Below, piece after piece: positions 1 to 12,100 of a stretch of DNA of 64,000 bases. Below the pieces are notes generated by a model. That model was not told where the DNA came from. It ran no database searches and worked only from the letters and a program-made list of their open reading frames with translations. The translations under genes were made by a program, and so were the position numbers. This stretch comes from Fasciolopsis buskii. Taxonomy: Eukaryota; Platyhelminthes; Trematoda; Plagiorchiida; Fasciolidae. How positions within the stretch are numbered: position 1 is the stretch's first letter; the number at the start of each line of letters is the position of its first letter. The stretch lies in assembly GCA_008360955.1 (NCBI GenBank), contig LUCM01004720.1, positions 357,720-421,719 on the forward strand, given 5' to 3'.

Positions 1-985
1 CTTCAAACTAGTATCGACGAATGGAATCTGGCAAGTTTCGACTAACAGTCTATTCCGTTTATTCTTCTGACTGTGGTGAAAGTTTCGCAACCAATATTTC
101 CCGGAATGATCGCGCCTATACTGATGGAGTCTGTTAAGGTTATGAATTTAGAGCCGTGAACATGAGTTGAGTTTTTCACCTTTTGATTTATTCCTGTCTT
201 CGTGGAATTTTTCGAAGTCCTGAGCCAAATTCGGGACTCGAACCGACAAATTAATTTCCCACCGGACAAACATGCACAAGTATGCGCGTGCGAACACACA
301 CTTCCCGGAGGCCAAATGACTGATTGATGAATGCCTTGAGATTTCACGCGTGCACATTTGAGAGGTGACATGTTACCTTCATGTCTCCTCTTAGGCTTAC
401 TGCGAGATAAATGTAGCAATGGCCGAATGTTCGAACGCCTGCTTCTACGCAATTGGATCCTCGGCGCATCTCTTTCGAGGATTTTGTATCTCCGAGAGAC
501 ATTTGAACTGTGGTACTTTTTCTTCTCAATGAACTGAAACGATCGGCTCGTTTATGAGTAGGAACAAAATGACAACCGGCTGTTGGTGTTTGTCTTAAAG
601 TGAAGAAGAACTCACTTTACCATCATCGGCCGGATTGTGTTTTCGCATCCACAGTTCAGACTGTTCAGTCAGTCGTCTCAGTTCCTCAAGATTGGTTTTT
701 AATTGTTGATAGGCAAAAATATCACAACTGGACACAAGAAGTTGTACCTGGAAGTGATCAGTTAAAACGAATTAGCGAATATAATTTTAAATGTGGCGCT
801 CGTTTGAAATCAAGCGGGTAATTCGAAACAGGGAGAAAGTAAACGTAAACGGGCATGTTGAAATTCGGAACAACGTCCTTTTTCATGTTGCGAATCGGCA
901 TGCTCGTCGGACGTCAGAATGAGTTCCTACAACTCAGTGGACGAATGCGCTTGGGTTGTAATACGTAAAATTCACCATTGGATGT

Positions 986-1035
986 AAAAACAACATGCGG
1001 TAGTCAAAAACAACATGCCGTAGTCAAAAACAACA
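986..1035 (+). repeat. 20-bp tandem repeat, about 2.5 copies
   Basis: The unit AAAAACAACATGCGGTAGTC is followed by a second copy with one change (GCCG for GCGG) and a partial third copy AAAAACAACA. Short local duplication; no function suggested. Confidence 0.8.
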
Positions 1036-2835
1036 AAAGGGGCATTTGTGACAGTGTTCAGGATATTACTCAGTCTTCTAAGTTGATGTGAAACTGCCTT
1101 TCACCCTTCAGTTCCCAAACATTGTTTTTTTGTTGAACACTTTACCAGGCATGGAATTAAAAAATAAAACGTGTGAAATGCCTTTAGTGATCACTTCAAT
1201 ACCTGTGTATTATCTCAGCTTGTTTTGTGCGCATCAGTATTTCTACCTTGGAATTAAAATGCAACGATCAATTTGGACATGCTCAGCAGAGTTTGGGTCA
1301 ATTAGTGACGCAATCTTAGCGTATTTATGGTCAACTTGGAGGTTAGATGAGTCCGAAGAGTCTGTTCGTAGGTGGGTATTGTTCCCCCGATCCTCAGACG
1401 AGCAAAACAGTGGTGCGCAACCTAAGCGTTGTTGAAGGGAAGAGAGATGTATTTGAACTACTATTTCTTTCTTAATTTTCTTAACACAATGTCTGAAGAT
1501 TCCGTCGTTTTGTCTTCTGTGAGGCCTTTCAGATGTGTTTTTGGACACAAATGATGCGAAATAGTTGTCTCATTAGCTTATTGCTTTATTGAACGACTGA
1601 AGCAGCACAACCGCAAAATTGGCGTCTGCAGACTGGTGAAAATCTCAAAAGTTCTTGCGCTTGATAACCAAATATTAATAGCAAACTCCCGGTTCGATGG
1701 ACCAACACGGAAGGCAGATGATTTTGATCTTGATAAGCCCAAGACCATGGTTATTGTCCCAGTCCGTGTTAGACGTCTTCTGCATACCCTGCAAAGGGCT
1801 TGAGTTGTGTTCAAATTTAGTTAGATTTCACGGAAATGGTTGTCGCTCCGCAGCGCAGCCATATCGAAAGTGTTTGTACTTTTTCATATGCGATGATACT
1901 GCGAGCATGATTTTTCAAGACTAGATTATCGGTGCTAGACTAACTCGCTGAATTGGAATCAAGTAGTCTAATTGCAGAACGCAACTATTTTTCGATTCAA
2001 GTTTCTCTTCGCGAAATAAGTAACATTTTCTTTAGGATGAGGAAAAAAGGATTGATGCCCGATTTTGTCATTGCGATTTGGGACTTGAACAACAATGGTT
2101 TAGGGGATCACTATTTGTATGGAAATCTCTGTTTGTCATAAACAACATCTTTTGGAGAGGCCACGATGAATGAACATTTTCGTTGTCATTATTGTTCTCA
2201 CTTAAAATCATTTTCACGTGATTCCATTGAATGACATAAGAAGGCAAGATCCGCCGAGTAGGCGCTGAGCTGATCAGAGAATGCAGAGAAGGTACTCAAA
2301 TGAAACGTCCTTTTTAGTAGTAGAATTCGTGATTAGGGAGATTGAAATAAACTAGAAACAGTGAAACGGGAAAAAACCGAATCAAGTTGTTGCTAGGTTT
2401 TCAGAGACAGCAATCATCTTCCATGAAATTTGTAACTCTCTAAGAGCAACACAAATAGTCCAGAAATATCGGTTCAACTAGCCCTAGGGCAAATCACATT
2501 TTATCCTAACTCGCCAGCTGCAGCCTTGAAACTGGGAATAGAGAACCAAAAGACGTCTCCGTATGCCGGATTAGCCTGAACGAGGGCAGAAAACAAGAAA
2601 GATTTAAAATTTTTGGAAAAATATGCCAAGTAGAAATTCGAGGTCTTCCTACTTTTCGGTATATTTATTTTAGATTATTTATCACAACTTTCTCAGGGTG
2701 TGCAAACAGGCGGTTATTTTTTCTTTTGTTTTTGTGTATTAGTCCACTTATATTTCTTGCGATCGAATTACAAAGTAGTTGTTATTTAGTAGAATTGGAA
2801 AAAGCATCATGTGCAAAACAAATTACTATTTTGTC

Positions 2836-2904
2836 GATGGTGATCAAGCGAACGAGGTTGTGACTTTTGGACGTGGAGTTCGCAGTTTCGAATCTCCACA
2901 CCGG
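2836..2904 (+). repeat. tRNA-like (SINE-type) remnant
   Basis: A TGGTGATCAAGCG stretch resembles a Pol III A box and, about 33 bases later, AGTTTCGAATCTCC resembles a B box (GGTTCGAATCC). Spacing is tRNA-like but no cloverleaf closes with proper stems, so a decayed tRNA or tRNA-derived SINE head is more likely than a working tRNA gene. Confidence 0.35.
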
Positions 2905-3086
2905 AAAGTGATGCGGCCTGGTATTTCATTTACAAGGGAAGTAAGATAACAAATGAAATATCAGAAGATGAAACAAAGAGATGTTTGATGCTGCTTGCAG
3001 TAGGAAGTTAAACGTAAGCTAGCATTAGGGAAAGTAAATGAATATTTGCCTAACTAGCTAACTCGTTTTCTTCTCCATATTCTCAC

Positions 3087-3138
3087 GAACCTCAAAATCT
3101 TCGGGAATAATTAGTTCTGGCCCGACCAACCGATTCAA
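3087..3138 (-). CDS. Possible IP3R exon following ALDLLFRHF
   Basis: About 52 bp, phase 0 start, acceptor ATGACGCAG, possible donor GTGAGA. It encodes [17 protein letters not shown]. The vertebrate receptor continues after this junction with [20 protein letters not shown], and the spacing and phase fit. Similarity is weak (a Leu-Val core and an acidic start), and the frame runs on for nine codons past the proposed donor before a stop. Treat as a candidate only. Confidence 0.4.
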
Positions 3139-6100
3139 CTGCGTCATTGGAAACGTGACATTTAAACGCAATTTCGCCTAAAACCAAGCAGTTTGAGGTA
3201 GATAAAAAAAACTAAAACTGGCAATTATTTGCTTCGCAGGAGTGATTTATTATTTGCAATTGCCACGGAATGATCTCTAAAAATTAGTTTTCAACAATAT
3301 TTCTCAAAGCGGACAGCGTCTGTCTCCTAACAACTGGACATGTGTAATTATTTTATATTTGCTTGCTTTAAGCAACGGCAACATTTAATTATGCGGTAAT
3401 TTATTTATAATTCCTGTTTAAATCTGTCGCAAATAAATCACACAGTTTCAATTCGCAACTTGCATCTGTGATTGGTCATTTTTTTCATTCAGGACTAGTC
3501 CGGCTTGCAGTCCACAGTCCACTATTACAAAAGCAAAAAAGGCTTACCATGAAACAAGTTAGTATTATGGTTGTCATTCGGAATCCACGACTCCATCTAG
3601 ACCAAGAACCTACCTGAGTTGTTGCGTTCAGAAAAGATTCGTTTTCTCCAAAATGTCGGAATAACAAATCCAAAGCGTCCGACACTAGTTCCGTGTGCGG
3701 ACTGAGCACAAGACATGCCATCACAGTCGGTAGCAAGTGATCGTCATTGTGCTCCCGTTTTGTGGCTGCCCAGTCAGATTTGGTTTCACGAAGATCATCT
3801 GTTGAATCGCTGTCCAAGGATTTGTGTTGTAAACTTTAAAGAACATGGATTGTTTAATTAAGTTAGTGCATCAGGTAAACAAAAAGCTATGAATTATTTC
3901 ACGATGAAAGTGCGAAAAAAAATAACCGCGTTGACAAAGGCATGATAAAGAAGGATTCTCATTTAAGGATGCACTGACGACAGACATGGCTTGAATATGA
4001 ATGACGTTCAAACCAAAACCGGTTACGATCTGTGAGCAGGAATCTAGATCTTAGCTTAGCTGCTTCTATTAGAAACTTGCCGATTTGTGACCTGCTAATA
4101 GATGATTCTGCTTTGGTTTCTATTTCACAGATAAGTGCGTACGAAAAGCACAAACGCATGACAGTGGGTTATGTATGGAAACAAAGACTTCTAATGTACA
4201 CCTTATAAGAAATTTACCGGATGACTAATTTCCAGGGTTTCTTTGATCTCTCTCACTTGGCAGTCTGATGTGTGTACGTGCACGTGTACGTGTACGTGTG
4301 TGTGTGTGTATGCGTGTATGTATGCTTCAGCTGACTGGTCGCGCTTAGAAACTCGCACATGCACACCCATTTGCTTTTTGTCACACACACACACACCTCG
4401 GGCAGGCGAAATTGTCGTGCTCATGAAAGAACGGAAAGTATTGGGAATCAGCCAATTTGTATGCAATATACGATGCAATTAGTACGTTCTTGGTCCTATC
4501 CTATTCCCCATCCCCTAGACCAGGGGCGCCTCGTTTTTAGCCCAGTTATTTGACAATTGTGGTTGCTCGTTCACACTGGCATACGTTGGTTTGGCCCTAA
4601 CCGTTTCATGCCAATGAGGTCGATAAGCTAGCTCTTCACGGAGGATATGCAAACAGTCGTGTTTCATTCGAGTGTTCGGAAGAGGCATTGTAAAAACTAA
4701 GCCCCAAAATGGATCATTTGATTATTAGTCACGAAAAGGGACAGAACTTCAACTGTAGAGACTATTCGTTAAGATTTTTTTGGTCTGTCCATATGAAAAG
4801 AATGGGTGCGTGATTTCGTGGAATTTTCCGCTTTCCATATATTTCTCTGATGGTATTTACCAGTCAATTTGACCGCCAGAATATGACGGTTTGAGGGATT
4901 CCGCAATATCTTCAGGAAGTAAGCGTGTCGGATGTGTCCCTATTGTGATCACGTACATTGATGAATAATGAGAAACAATAATTTTTAATTAATTAAGCTT
5001 TTATTCCAAGCTGCGCATGCCCTCAGAACAACGACTGGGAGACTTTGAAAGTGGGCTTTCCTTCAGACGATATTTTATTGAGATTATGCGATAACAGCAG
5101 ACGTTTTTAATCATTGGAAAGCCTAAAAACTGTTGAGTAAACCGTAAGTTGATATTGATCCTAAAAGGAACTAACCAAAGAGGCACCGGTTGTTGCCTAA
5201 GCACATGGTTCATTTTTTACCAAACATTTCGTTTATTCCAAGTGACACGAATAAGTAGTCCAAAATCCGACAGTAATAATTAGTTCTGCAGCGAATAGTC
5301 ATTTTTCAGCCAGAAAAAGTCCAAAGAGTAAGTTTTAATTCAAAAAAATTTCTTATCAATTAATCATACATGCAAAATGAAAATTCCTCAATTAGCTGCC
5401 GGAAATTTGACAGTAAAACAAAGTTTCAGATGCTTAGAAGAAGCATCGGCAAAGCGAATGAAATTGGAACGCATAAAACTTTGTTTTCCTATACTTCACG
5501 ATGATTATTGCATCTAAATGGGGTGTTTTTAACTGCGTAGCAAAAGAGCGTGTCTTGTGGTGTTAATCACCAATATATACGCAGTCCAAAATCCGAGTCG
5601 TCTCTAATGTGTTGAATACGTCGACATATGATGTTTCACGTGCGACACTCTAATAAGGTGGTGTACGGTCATGAAAAACCGTTTTACCACAGACGTGTGT
5701 TGATGAATTTTTGACGATTTTCAATTTACTTCCTGAAGCGATTCCCATAACACATGTACTTACCGGTATATAAGGTTGCGTAAACCCGGTCGATCAACAT
5801 ACGCCTACGGTTGACAAAAGCGTAATAAAGGCAGATATTGCCATATCGTCGGTTTCGATCACAAAAACCAGTCAGGTATATCAGGACAGGATATTAAACT
5901 TAACTGAGTGGAAATTGCGTCCATAGAAAGCTTCCGATTTAACGGTTACTTGCCATCTTCTTTTAAAAGATAGCTAGACATGAACTGGAGGTACGATTTG
6001 GTAATTTCAAGTTCAGTTGACACAGTTGCGAGACATTAAAAATGAACACAAAATCGCCAAGAACGATTCGATTCCGGTTGTAGTTATAGGGCATCATTTT

Positions 6101-9100
6101 CGTTGCAACAGTTCTTCGCCCAGATTAATCTGTCTTTATAATAAGCATTGTTGTGCCATTACGCGTATAAGTCCACGAATAAAACTGCTCACCGAATACA
6201 GCCGAGTGAATAACGTACACTTGCAAATGTTGTTAAACTATGCTCCAGCAACGGTAATAAAAAGTGAATTTCAACGATTTTGCTTTCTTGCAAGATTCGT
6301 TTATGTCTATAAAGGTTGTCAACAGGGGAAGAAGTAGCACTCAGATCCAAATTTCCGGCTTACCGTTTGTCACGAAACAGGCAAGCATCACAAGCAAATT
6401 GGACGCAGTCTGCCAAGAAATAAAGTCAAAAACAACAGTAGACAACCGTCATCTTTGCAATCAACGTCAGCATCAAAACGGCTAGTTATAATAGCAACAA
6501 TATTGATGCTGGTACCAAAAAGCAGAAACAATGAATCGTTATCGGTTCATCATATTTCTTCATAGGTGAGTTTCACAGGACCTGAGATTTTAATCGCAGT
6601 GGAACCTATCATCAAATCAAGAGGATTTTGAAAGGGCCATGCGTAGTGTGTCTGACTAACTAACAGCAGATAAATCTAATTGTTATTCGCAAATAACTAC
6701 CTTGAAGGGGGTTATAGTTTACATGGTAAGACGTCTGATCAGTTGTGTTCAAACTATCCGAATCGTACCCATCTGGTAGAACTAAAAGTTTATCAAAATA
6801 CAAAGAGACCTCTAACACGCAACGGCACAGTTTTGCAACAACTTTTTCGGAGGCATTTATATTACCGTTTCATTTTTCAGCAGTTCCACGGGATGCAGCT
6901 GTAACCCTGAAAAAGTGTGGTCGACCGTAATTTCTTCCACATGTTTGTAAATTATATGCTCATGAGTCGAGCCTAAAGTAGAACGCGTTCATGGATCTGT
7001 TTAATGTAGTTTGAAATGATTTGCCAACTTAAAGTCGCGGACTTCAAATTCAATTTAGATTTTTTCCATCTTTCAATTCGTTTACTAATTAAAAGAAAGT
7101 TTGTCCTTTTTAAGAAGGAAGCCCCTACCAACAGAGATATATCAGATAAAGAATTCGACCAGCGATGGAATGATTCAAACACGCACCTTCACGTCTAAAC
7201 GCCACCACCTTATCGGTCTGATCCCTAATCGTTTTAGGGAGCTCGCTATCATTAAGATTTTGTCGCGAGCTGAACTCGGTGAGCCTCCAACCTACCAGAA
7301 GAAAATCGGCAACGAGGACCACTGAGAATTTTCCGGATAAAAAGTTCACCCATTAGGATAACCACTAGTGGTCAAACGATGGACGTTCTGGAAGCCTAGA
7401 GATTGAATCTTTTAACTCCGCGTTCGTCAACCTTCAAACCACCGTGGTTCTGCTTCCGGGAACAATGGAAGTTGTTTAACTATTGTGGGGAACGGAAAAT
7501 TTATTGTTGTCGTATTGACAGTATTCAACACGGACAAGCATGTTAACGCCAATGAAAATCAAGGGGTTCTAACGTTCTTACTGGAAATTCACGAATATCC
7601 AAACCACTCGTGATGTGTATTTTTTGCTTTCGGTTGTTCATAAAATGAAAAATAATTTGTAATCATAGTTGTCATTTTTCAACAGTACGGCAAATAAGTT
7701 TGCTATCCTATCACATTCCAACCCGTCATTTGGTAGTAGAAGTAGGACTTTATAGTCCATTCTGGCTCCACTCATTCCAAGTACATGCCTCGAAAATATC
7801 ATCGGAGGCTTGAGCATTCATTTTCGCCCCCTCAAACAAGAATTGCCGATGAAATAATGAAAAATTAAAAGTGATATTCATGCTTTGAAGTTGGCTGTCC
7901 AATCAGATGCACCTGTACGGGATTTGCTTGCGCGTCGTTGATACCCAACCCACGCTTGCGCACGGATGTGATTTATCCGACCACGTCACGTACGGAGTTG
8001 CCCGCGTGTTTACGTATTTCGGTCCCCTAAATGACGGGCTGACCGATCTCATGTGCACGTGCAGCAACAACAACAACAAAATGAATTATTTTTCACATTC
8101 ACATCAGTAATTTTTTTGTGACTGAACAATAACGTCACCAATAGAATGGACATCAATGAACGGCATCAATTCACTGGAAGGTGAATGAATCTATTAGTTC
8201 CATCCGGGATTAAATGTAGACAGCAAAAAAAGACAATACACAGTAATGTGTTTTAGCTCGGGAACAACAATTTTTTTGCAATGTTGTTGTCTTGGTTACA
8301 AGATACCTAGATGATGCGTATTCACTACATGCGGCATCCATAACGATATGGGAGAAAATGTTGAAAGTACCGTTAGGTACGCTTAGATTGTGTTCAGAAA
8401 AGAAGGAATTGTCACAAGTTGAAATTTTATTGATGTCTTTTGTTTAGTTGACACTTTTTAGGTTTGTATTGAAATAATTCAGAATTTTCTACCTGCTCTC
8501 TACTGGAAATCAAAACTTCCCACAGAATGGAGTAGTATTTCATTTGTGGAACTCTTCGAGTTTAATCATTACCATCAGCACCGGGGTCATTAACGCTAGC
8601 CAGTTCAAGTTCGCGTCTTCCAATACCTGACTGGCGGTGGGCAAAATGATAAGATTTTAATGTTTGGCAACGAAATCCGCGGTTTTTAATCTTCATTTCG
8701 CCGGTCTATTTCTTCATTTGTTAGCCTTCTGGTAACGGCAGCTCCCTTCCTAACAAGGATATACACTTTCGTTTCATCAGCAAAGGAAATTAGATGAAAA
8801 AAATAAACTGAGTGACTGATTGTGAACTGTGATGATTGTGATGGCCATTTCATCGATGGGTAAGCGATAGACATCACGACGTTTCAACTGGAACATCGCG
8901 AGTACAAGTATTCTGAGATTAGGTCAGTTTCCCTGTTTGAGAGCTCTTCATTTTCCGAAAGCCTCCTCCTGAAAGTAACGTAATTTCACCAATAAACAAG
9001 GCACAATATAGAGGAAAACATTACGAACTGTCATGAACTGCATAAATAGCCCAATTAGTACAAAATAAGTAGTGATATTTTGGCTCAATAGAGCAGGTGA

Positions 9101-12100
9101 ACTTGCTGGTGAGGACAGGACAAGACAAACGTAAACATTTATTAAACTTCTGCTCTCCTATTGTTAGCTTTACTGTTAGTATTTACCTCTGCGAATTGCG
9201 AGATTCCCACTACTTGTTAACCGATTTTAGTCTTATTTACGAAAAAAAAACAAGAAGTCAGAAGCTAAGTGAAAAAAATTTACGGATCGTACGGGACGGT
9301 TTTACCTCCATCAAGATAGCTTGGAACACAAGAGCAGTTGAAAGATTCAGCTCGTTTTTAACCAAGCCATTTGAATCATCCTACATATAAAATTGCATAA
9401 CGAGATTGATGTGTCCTTAATGCAAATCGTGCAATTTGTCACCGGAATGCAAAAAAAGAAGAAATAACAAAATCAAACATATTGACTCATTTGATAAGAT
9501 GATACAATCTGTTATGCCCTGCAAACATTTCATTCTGATTTACAATGGGCACAAACAGCCGTTCCGGATGAATGAATACAGGAAATTTACCGGATCCGAT
9601 TTTATTCCTTATGAGTGTAGAGTATTTTGGAACTGCTTGAAATAGTGACGATGGGAGGATTAAAAAAATGAGGCGGAAAATGCATTTTCACGAAAAGACT
9701 TTACCAATTGCTATCGCTCGGCTTATCAGGACAGTCGGCCTGAGGCGTTAAGTGTTTCTTTGCTACTCCATGTTTGGGATCATGAGTGTCGATCCCCTTC
9801 TACTTGATGGCTAGGCCGCCTTGGTTCATTCATGTATTAGGCAAGTAATAAAATAAAAATAAGTTTTTAATGCTTCTCTGTCGTCTTGGTGTGAGCCTGA
9901 CAAAATCAATCAGAATTCCCGATACCTGGCAACTGATACTAATACTATTAGTATTAGTGATACCACCAGAATTTTACGTGCTTAACATTGGTGTTGAATA
10001 GAAGGTCTTTTTGTGAGATGTATGCTTTTGTGGTCGATTAAACGAGAACGGTCTTCATAGGCAGACAGCTTTGAAACAAGCAGGTGACTTAGCAAAACAA
10101 TACGGTATGTCGCTCATAATCAAAACACATCGGTTGGACCTGCTTTCAACAGTACAGATGCTCATTTTGTTCCGTTCACGAGTAACGCCTCACGTAGATC
10201 CGTAATAGGACCCACGGTCTCAGATACCGATAACTAGGTTCATTCTAAAAATATGGGTGGATAATTCCCTCTTCTGAGGCACAACTGCTTCGGTGACAGT
10301 CACTGGTCAGGCTTTCTGTCATTTCAACGATTCTTACGGGGAAAACATTATCACAAATGGCATGATGTTTATCTATCAGATGGTGGCATCAGGAATCGTG
10401 CGGACAGCAAGCCATTATATCAATCACATTAGGTTATTACTAACGGTCCACTGTGAACTGAATTCTTGATTTTCCTGAGGTCTTAGTTTGCATTTTGGTC
10501 CTGTCAGTTTGCTACCACTAGATGGCTCATCGGCTGGACAAAGCAACACCAGTTTAGGTATGGTGGGCTCTTGATTCTGCCTTATTTGCGACTTTTCTTT
10601 TCACTTTTTTCGCAGTTCTCTGCAGAATTTAGGAGTGGAAAATTTCCAAAAGTCTCGTTCTTCACTGAACACTCAAAACGGACGCAAAATCCCATCGAAA
10701 AAACGAGGTCGCATGACTGCCAATAGTCTGGAATTTTATTCTAGAAGTTTAACTTGTTGAGCACACATCTGGATTGTTGCTTCAGCTACCTGAATACGTG
10801 GTAACTAATATCGCCTCGGATTCGAATAGACCGGGGTTTCTGCTTGCTTAGTTTTCTAATTAAAACTTTATTTGAAGAGGAAGGAAATTGGAGTCAGTTG
10901 CGAGTAGTTGAAAAAGAGTACGGTACAGATGATGTTGTGACCAAGGGTGAAACAAACCTTCAATAAAGTCATCACATTTCGTCAGTTGTGCTTGTTGTTC
11001 GAATTCCGGATACAGACTGGAATAGGCAGCAAACTTGACGTGGCAGTACTCAAGCAAGCTCGACAAACGTTCGTCTATTCGGCGATCCACCGTATACTGT
11101 GGTAGAAAGAAGAATGAAATGAGAAAGGGAATGCAAGTACTATGAATCACCAGTGTGACAAAAACAGCCGAGATACCAGCAGAGTGAGTGACGGAAAGAG
11201 AGCTGTGAATTTACCCGGGAAAATTAGACAATTGTCAAAAAAAGAACCAAGTGTTTGGAATAGGTTACGTGCAGGATAATATGCATATTTATTCAAGCCG
11301 AACATTTTCGTTGTAAATGGTGGACGTTTCGGCTAACTAGGACAGTCGGTTACAAACCAGTTTTTCCAACGGACGAGAAAATATAACCGAAAGATGATTA
11401 CGCAAACTGGCATCGCACCAGTGATCTGATGTATTCCGCAATCCGTCGAGATGACCAGTTTATTGAACGACAAAACCTAAGACAATTGCCATTTAGAATT
11501 CAGTTGGTGTTTACCGGCCAGAGAACGATGGATCAGACGATTTTTTTCGTTGACAGATGTGGTAAGGTTTATTATAAAGAGCCGCAGGGACTTCTGCAAT
11601 CGAAGGATACTACTGAATTTTCAGTTACCCAAGAAGTTACTCCAGTTTTAACCAACCGGATGCAGAGCAATGTGAAATTCAATAGTCAAATGCAAGTTTC
11701 CCCTCGCTTTTCAATCTTTGTTTTGACGCCTCAGGGAAAGAAAACGATAGACGACAACCGTGAGGACAGTGTCAATAACCCAGGAAACTGACCTCAGAAG
11801 TCTTGGGGAATTCCATTGTTAGGGTCATTGGGAGCGTCCGCGGCCGGGATGAACCACGTGACTGACAATTATTGAAATCGATCCATCTGTCGAACGATAA
11901 ACTCAAGCTAAGCAAACCCCACTTAGAATAAGAATATTCTGGCGAGTTCAAAGGTAGTCATTGCGCATAAGGTCAGTTGGGTTTACAACATGGAGACCGA
12001 GTAGATTTTTGTACTAATTGCATGCCGGTTTATGTCCCAACAATTGCTTATCTAAGCGGAACATCGTGACACGCGTCCCACTGTGATTCACGTGGATAGA

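Larger units (their letters stand above)
1..3086. other. Downstream intron or unassigned sequence
   Basis: No exon of the receptor could be recognised here. It probably belongs to the intron that leads to the modulatory and channel exons outside the window. It contains a 20-bp tandem repeat (986-1035) and a tRNA-like remnant (2836-2904). A minus-strand acceptor-like site near 2590 (TTCTGCCCTCGTTCAG) opens a 24-codon frame (ANPAYGDVFWFSIPSFKAAA and four more residues), which I cannot tie to the family. Confidence 0.5.
3834..10957 (-). other. Long intron region, at least one exon unassigned
   Basis: Phase 1 at the upstream exon and a 2-base requirement at the downstream exon show that something is missing here, probably part of the acidic, poorly conserved linker. 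Contents seen: a GT/CA dinucleotide pair (4269-4396) and a retroelement-end-like motif (9718-9740). Otherwise unremarkable AT-rich sequence with only short open frames. Confidence 0.6.

Noticed and set aside
8761..8795. Minus-strand CTGATGAAACGAAA considered as a hammerhead core
   Set aside because: There is no stem II and no flanking helices; chance occurrence.
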